Positions 58,960-64,000 of a DNA stretch of 64,000 bases are shown one piece after another. Every line of letters starts with the position of its first letter. The first letter of the stretch is position 1. Below the pieces are notes generated by a model. That model was not told the DNA's origin. It searched no databases and saw only the letters and a list, made by a program, of their open reading frames with translations. Both the position numbers and the translations under genes were made by a program. This DNA comes from Myoxocephalus aenaeus. Its lineage: Eukaryota; Chordata; Actinopteri; Perciformes; Cottidae. The DNA lies in assembly GCA_038501785.1 (NCBI GenBank), contig JBAMJR010000065.1, forward strand, positions 7,336,001 through 7,400,000. Reading direction: 5' to 3'.

Positions 58960-59739
58960 GTGAGTACTTTCACTTTCTGCGTCCTCTGAACGTGTCAAAA
59001 ATCAGATTTTCGGACCATATATTGCAGAGACATATCTTGTATATCCAATCAGGCAACATATGTATATCTGTGCACATGGATGGCATCTTTTAGATCCTTC
59101 CAGTTGCTAAAAGTTAGCATGTCATGAGAACGTGAGGACGAAACCAGCAGTCAAATTTGGGGCTGTGAGGCCGCCAGAGGCTTGTGTGGGGGAACTGTAA
59201 CTCGCTGATGTTACAGTAATGTCTGTAACACCGGCTCAAAGGAGGCCTAATGAGCCGGCCATCGGGAGGGGAATTTGGATGCCGGCCTTATTCTACGCCG
59301 CTGCCGTCGCCCATTTGCATGCCTTTTGAAAAGCTGAATGGGAACAGCCCAGGAAACCAGTAAAAAAATTAAATCGGGGCCCCCAGGTACAAAGATGGCC
59401 CTTTGTGCGTATCGGAAGGTGTAAAATGGAAAAGCAAATTCCTTGGCTGCACAACTGAGCGGCGATTTGAATGCGTTTCCCTTTCTTGTTGTGTGTCCCA
59501 ACAATGGCGATTCAGGATCAGGGTGGGAATACGTGTCGCTCTGCAAACAGAGGGCTTTTTTTTTTTTTCGTTTGTTGGAGCGTCTCCATCTCTAGCAACG
59601 CTTGAAATGCTTAAAAAGAATAGGAATCAGAAGAATAATCCCATCTGACAGCTTTCAGTCTCAGTAAAAAAAGGCGCTTTCCTCCCATGTGCCTTTTGTG
59701 TGTAAACACCCAGCGCTTTTAAAAGTCCCTCGGTGACAC

Positions 59740-59990
59740 AACATTGTCGCCGTCTGTCGGGCCGACAATGCGGGGCAGGAAGTGCAGATGAACCCCGAGG
59801 GCCCGCGAGGGTCGTGTCTACTTAACCCCGTGACCCGCCGGCCAAATCAGCTGTCAGGCCTCTGCTAACGGTCGCGCGGGGTTTTGATTCGCAGGGTCAC
59901 GGGGGGCTTCGGTTTGACGGGCAGCTCACTTATACGCGGCGGAGACGCTCCCGCGTTGACAGACAGTGTCCCCCCCGCTGGTCCCAGTCA
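59740..59990. other. GC-rich block in etv4 intron 4
   Basis: About 250 bp of high GC, CpG-containing sequence (GGGCCCGCGAGGGTCGTG, CGCCGGCCAAATCAGCTGTC) stands out from AT-richer flanks. It could be an intronic CpG island or enhancer. No exon frame fits etv4. Confidence 0.4.
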
Positions 59991-60204
59991 ATGGCGGCAG
60001 AGTTTTTCCCATTCAGCTTCCAGTGACGGGAAAAATCGAAGCTGACAAGCGACTATAAACATATTCATCTTTGTGTTTGTTCTAGATTGCGCATGTGGTG
60101 TAAAAAAGGCCCGTCTTTTTTCCTTCACGGCATTCTCAGAGTCTGCTGTGCTTCTAAAAACAAACACACAAAAAACAGGTGACTCACCTGTTTTGGAAAC
60201 TCAA

Positions 60205-60242
60205 GCACATAAAAAAAGAAGAAGAAGAAGAAGAAGAAGAAA
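60205..60242. repeat. (AAG)n tract
   Basis: A trinucleotide purine tract of about 38 bases. Confidence 0.9.
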
Positions 60243-60609
60243 AAAGCAAAGCCCTATTCCCAGGTGACGGGAAAACATAATTGAGGCTTGCAATGAAAAA
60301 CGGCGCCCTGGTAAAAATTAAACGTTGTTGTTTACTGAGTCAGGTTGTTACCTGCATGGGTGTGGTGTTTAGACGGAGAGAGGGGAAACAACAGAAGAAG
60401 AGAAGGCAAAAACACATGTAGGAATGCTAGATTGGGGAAGAGGAGGAGGAGGGGGGGTGGGGGATTGTGCAATACCTGCACATCTGGTAAATCTATCTCA
60501 TCTGGTCCATTCTCCCTCAGTTCACCGCTAACAAGCGCGCTCTGTCTGCAGGCTGCCATCGAGGGAAGGTTATGCAAACATGCAACTTTTATGTACTTGC
60601 TGACCTGCC

Positions 60610-60611
<2 letters not shown>

Positions 60612-60640
<29 letters not shown>
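60612..60640. repeat. (GT)14 microsatellite
   Basis: A perfect GT tract. Confidence 0.95.
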
Positions 60641-61344
60641 CTATATATGTGTGTTTTAAAAGGTAATTGAGCCATCGGTGATAACACCGTAGTTTTCCCC
60701 CTCCCCCCCCCCCCCCGTTGAACTGATGTGATCGGCCCCAAAAAAGCAGGATGTGATTTTTATCTGGCGCTCATCAAGAGGAGAGGAGGATTAATGTTTC
60801 ATTTTTGGCGTTGACGGCTCCTCCGGGGGTTCTCCTCGCCCCGACGCCGGGCTGTCGGAGTGATTCCTTTGTCTGCTCGCGGCCCGCGGGGGAAGCAACA
60901 CATGGAGGTGTCAGTCAGCTTTATGGTGCAGAGACTTCATTAAAAATAGTTTGAACATGTTGCTGCTGTTAGTTTTTTTTTTCTCCCTCTGTGTGTGTTG
61001 AAACCACCAAAAGGCCGGCGTTTGGAGCGTTTGGAGCGTTTGGAGCGTTTTGGAGCTCGTTCCTCTTTGTCCAAGTATGTTGTTTACACTTGGAGCAGCT
61101 CGAGAGATGTGACCCATTCATAAATTTTCTTCCCTGTGTGCGTAAGAGGAAGTGTGCCTCTCCCTCCCCCTTTCTCTCCCTCGCTCCCTCCCTCTCCCTC
61201 GCTCCTCCACTGCTCTCTCCTTCGGTCTTCATTCATAAAAAAGCCCTACAGTACTACAGACCCCCTCTCTGACACCCCCTCCTCTCCAAGTGGATACTCC
61301 AAACCCCTCCTTCCCTTCCTGTGTCTGTACAAACTAAGTCGAAT

Positions 61345-61347
<3 letters not shown>

Positions 61348-61375
<28 letters not shown>
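61348..61375. repeat. (CT)14 microsatellite
   Basis: A perfect CT tract. Confidence 0.95.
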
Positions 61376-61384
<9 letters not shown>

Positions 61385-62101
61385 TTGAGTGTTCCAAGAT
61401 GTGAACTAATCCAGTGATTTTGGAGCTGTGTGGGACGATTGTTTAGTTGTGTGTGCCTTGCAGTAATTATATAGGAAGTTGTGGCTATAGGATGCCGTTA
61501 CAGTTCTTCAGAAGGAGAGGACGAGCACGTCCCTTTTTGATTTTTATTGTATCTCACAGTTTCCATCATATTCTGTTGTTAAAACTGCATTGAATCTGAT
61601 CATATATGTCCTGGGGTATTCTGTAGTTTCCTAAAGAACAAGGTGGCATCTTCAGAAAGCTTGTTTTGTCTGAGCAGCTGCTCCAAACACACAGACGTTC
61701 ACTTCACTGTCACACAAAACAGCAAATCCTCGCATTTGAGACGGTTGAACCGGGTATTTTTTGTGTGTGCATTTTCGTGTAATAAAAAGGACTTGAACAA
61801 AAAGAAGGAAAAGGAGGAACAAAGGACGAGAGCGACGGGAGGAGAAGGCTGCAGCGGCAGGCAGCGCTGCGTGTTCTGCTTTGTCATGAATTCACAGCCT
61901 TCCTCTTGTTTTGGGTTGTTTTTCTGGGATCAGAACCGGCCCAATCAGGCCCCGTTTCTGGGGCGAGAACCGAGCCCCTCCCTCTCTCCGAAACTCCCTC
62001 TCTCCCCGAAAGACAAACATGCAGCTCTGTGTTCTCCGCTTTCCAAAATACAGCTGCTATGCAACAAAGTGTGCAAAAAAACAGCCAGGTGCCTGCATGG
62101 A

Positions 62102-62114
62102 TACCGCTCTCCCT

Positions 62115-62159
<45 letters not shown>

Positions 62160-62184
62160 CCTCCCTCTCTCTCTCTCTCTCTCT
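62102..62184. repeat. CT/CCCT polypyrimidine tract
   Basis: Eighty-three bases consist almost only of C and T, with (CT)n and (CCCT)n blocks. They give false Leu-Ser-Pro frames, and Arg-Glu frames on the other strand. Confidence 0.93.
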
Positions 62185-62307
62185 GTGTTTGTTGCAGCGT
62201 TTTTGTTTTGCTTCCGAGTAAAATGGTTGATTTCTCTTACGTGGACAGATGATTTCTTTTGACAGCCTCTCAACCACTTACTCATGCGCACACATAAACA
62301 CAGTTGG

Positions 62308-62361
62308 TGCACACACACACACACACACACACGCGCACACACACACGCACACACACACACA
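62308..62361. repeat. (CA)n microsatellite with CG interruptions
   Basis: A CA tract of about 54 bases broken by CGCG and CG. Confidence 0.93.
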
Positions 62362-62897
62362 AACTTCAGCCCTGCAGTTTTATGAATGGGTTGGTTGTGA
62401 AAGACTGGCTGAGGCAGCACATTGAGTTAAGGGGAGTGAACCTTCATTCATGGTGAGGCGGGGGAGGGGGGGGGTCATTCCACCACTAACAACACCTATG
62501 AGAGGTGCAGGCCTATTTTTTTTTTTAACTTTTTCAAGATATAACCGCAACTTCATGCTTTCACTTCTGGTTTCGCAGCCATCTTTCACACTTTTAGAGC
62601 GTTTCGTTTTGAGGTTTTGTTTCCCCTGTTAAAAGACCTAAAGAATGCCTGCAAGTTTACAACATTATTTGGTCATCTTTTAGTCGATCCCATCCAATGA
62701 AAATGTGTTCGTAAAAGGCCGGGCATGTGGAGTAAGAGGCGTTCAACGGCTTCCAGCGGGGAGGTAAAAGCTGTTCTCCCTGCGTGTTGATTCAGAACAG
62801 CCCCGTCAAAGCCGGGGGGGGCCGCGGGGATTTGAGCCAAGCAGCGCCGCCCGAGAGCTTTGTGAATGGACGGCAGTGTGTGTTTTATTACAGGAGA

Positions 62898-62926
62898 GTG
62901 AGTGTGTGTGTGTGTGTGTGTGTGTC
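62898..62926. repeat. (GT)14 microsatellite
   Basis: A perfect GT tract. Confidence 0.93.
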
Positions 62927-63242
62927 AGTACATCCCTGTGATGCTCACACGTATTTCTACGTTAGTGTCGGTGTGTTTCCTCCAGCAGGACGGCTCTGCC
63001 CTCTGCAGCCGGAGGGTTTTCGGGAAAGAAGCGGCCCTCAATGAGAAGATAGTGTCCGGTATGGACGTGTTGTTCCTCTTTGTTGTCAGAGAGAGATCTG
63101 GAAATGAAGAGACGGGGCAAGAAAAAGGTCAGACAAAGGTGGGAAACACACCAAATGTATGTGGAAGAGACCAAAATGGTAAAATCATGAACCCAAACTG
63201 TCCGTTTCAACAACCAGTCAGAGTAAAATTCTGAAGGGATTA

Positions 63243-63593
63243 CCGTACTTTTCGGGTTATAAGCCGCTACTGCCTTCGGTCAGTGTCCCCGTTAGCTCCC
63301 CGCTGTAGCCAGCTGGGGCTCCTGCTAGCGCTCCGTCACTTCCCCGCTAACTTCCGCTAGCTCCCTGAAAACCACCGAAGGTAGCGGGACCAGGCTCGAC
63401 ACCCGACTTGGGCAGAGGGGACGCGGGCAGTAGCAGCAGCAGTGGCCGGTAGCAGCAGAAGCGCTAGCTAGCAGCGCTACTAGCAGCGCTATCTAGCAGC
63501 GCTACTAGCAGCGCTAGCTAGCAGCGCTACTAGCTTGCTACAGCGGGGACACTGATCAGCCGTAGGAGCGGCTTCGTAACCCGAAAAGTACGG
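63243..63593. mobile_element. 351-bp inverted-repeat element flanked by TA
   Basis: The left end CCGTACTTTTCGGGTTA...AGCCGCT is mirrored at the right end by AGCGGCTTCGTAACCCGAAAAGTACGG, in which only a few inner bases do not pair. TA lies immediately outside both ends (63241-63242, 63594-63595), as expected of a Tc1/mariner-like insertion. A second, inner inverted pair (GTGTCCCCG...CCCCGCTGTAGC against GCTACAGCGGGGACAC) lies at about 63282 and 63538. The centre is a small tandem of TAGCAGCGC words. There is no coding capacity, so it is a non-autonomous MITE. Confidence 0.78.
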
Positions 63594-64000
63594 TATTTGC
63601 GCCATCGCTTGAGTTCTTTCGTGGTTTCACCTCCCAAAATAAAGTGCTTTAGATAATCCAGCTAAATGCTTTCGCGAGAGATCTGTACGCTTCAAATAAA
63701 AAGCGCTCGGGACTTTCCTCTCCCACCCAAACGCCTTTCCGACGGTCCAAATCGTCCAAGACGTTATAGTTGTAACAACTTCAGCCAGGTGTTGCCGACC
63801 GATAATCACCGGCCGAACGATAGGAAATGTGTAGTTTTCAACCAGTCACGCTGCAAGAAAATCCGTGTTTGACATGTGGGACGGGGTTCCTCACAAATGA
63901 AGCAAACACACCGGTTTTCGGCATCTCTCTTTCCTTTTTCCGCGCCGCCGTGAATCGACCCGAGGTCAATGTATTCCTCGCCCGGTAGTCGATGTCGGTC

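Larger units (their letters stand above)
58960..64000 (+). other. etv4: etv4 intron 4 (5' part)
   Basis: More than 5 kb of intron starts with GTGAGT. It contains AAG and GT/CT microsatellites, GC-rich blocks, and an inverted-repeat element at 63243-63593. I searched for the expected next coding exon (LAFHS, IKKEP) and did not see it. Confidence 0.85.

Noticed and set aside
61643..62420. Frames of 178-192 residues near the CT tract
   Set aside because: They are extended by CT and CA repeats, carry no known domain and lie inside etv4 intron 4.
58960..64000. The next etv4 coding exon (LAFHS... KKEP)
   Set aside because: Looked for in all frames with the required phase but not found; it must lie beyond the window.
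1..64000. tRNA, rRNA or known microRNA genes
   Set aside because: No B-box-like GGTTCGAATCC word with a partner A box, and no hairpin of a recognised microRNA was seen by eye.

Overview
The window is vertebrate nuclear DNA, almost certainly from a teleost fish. It has spliced genes with GT-AG introns, very many CA/GT and TA microsatellites, teleost-type interspersed repeats and DNA-transposon remnants, and no dense coding. Two developmental transcription-factor genes are present, both on the + strand and both only partly inside the window: the 3' part of meox1 (homeobox) at the left, and the 5' part of etv4 (PEA3-class ETS factor) at the right. About 48 kb without any recognisable protein-coding gene lies between them. 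Human MEOX1 and ETV4 are also neighbours in the same head-to-tail orientation on 17q21, so this is a conserved gene pair and supports the gene naming. Layout: 1-1530 is meox1 intron 1 (exon 1 lies left of the window). The homeobox exon 2 is 1531-1703, intron 2 is 1704-4596, and the last exon starts at 4597 with its stop codon at 4717-4719. The 3'UTR opens with a (CA)21 tract and has an AATAAA signal at 5379. From about 5.4 kb to 52 kb is the intergenic interval. It holds microsatellites, several dispersed repeat families present in two to five copies, a 1.04 kb array of 21-bp units (27.7-28.8 kb), a 17-bp minisatellite inside a 303-bp tandem duplication (47.3-48.0 kb), a hAT-type element with an 8-bp target duplication and a second small element nested in it (43.46-44.94 kb), one excellent CTCF-type motif (31416-31430), and several unique-looking stretches that could be conserved regulatory elements. 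At 52.05-52.4 kb a long CTT tract precedes a GC-rich stretch with three CCAAT boxes, the probable etv4 promoter. etv4 coding exons are 53164-53220, 53861-53951, 54151-54198 and 58906-58959. They encode the first 83 residues, including the acidic activation domain and VP degron motifs. The ETS domain exons lie to the right of the window. A TA-flanked inverted-repeat element sits in etv4 intron 4 at 63243-63593. No operon, CRISPR array, tRNA, rRNA or novel multi-gene system was found. The points most worth checking are local DNA architecture: the uORF and 14-bp inverted repeat just upstream of the etv4 start, the dinucleotide tract against the meox1 stop codon, the nested transposons, the duplicated minisatellite and the possible enhancers and insulator between two developmental genes.
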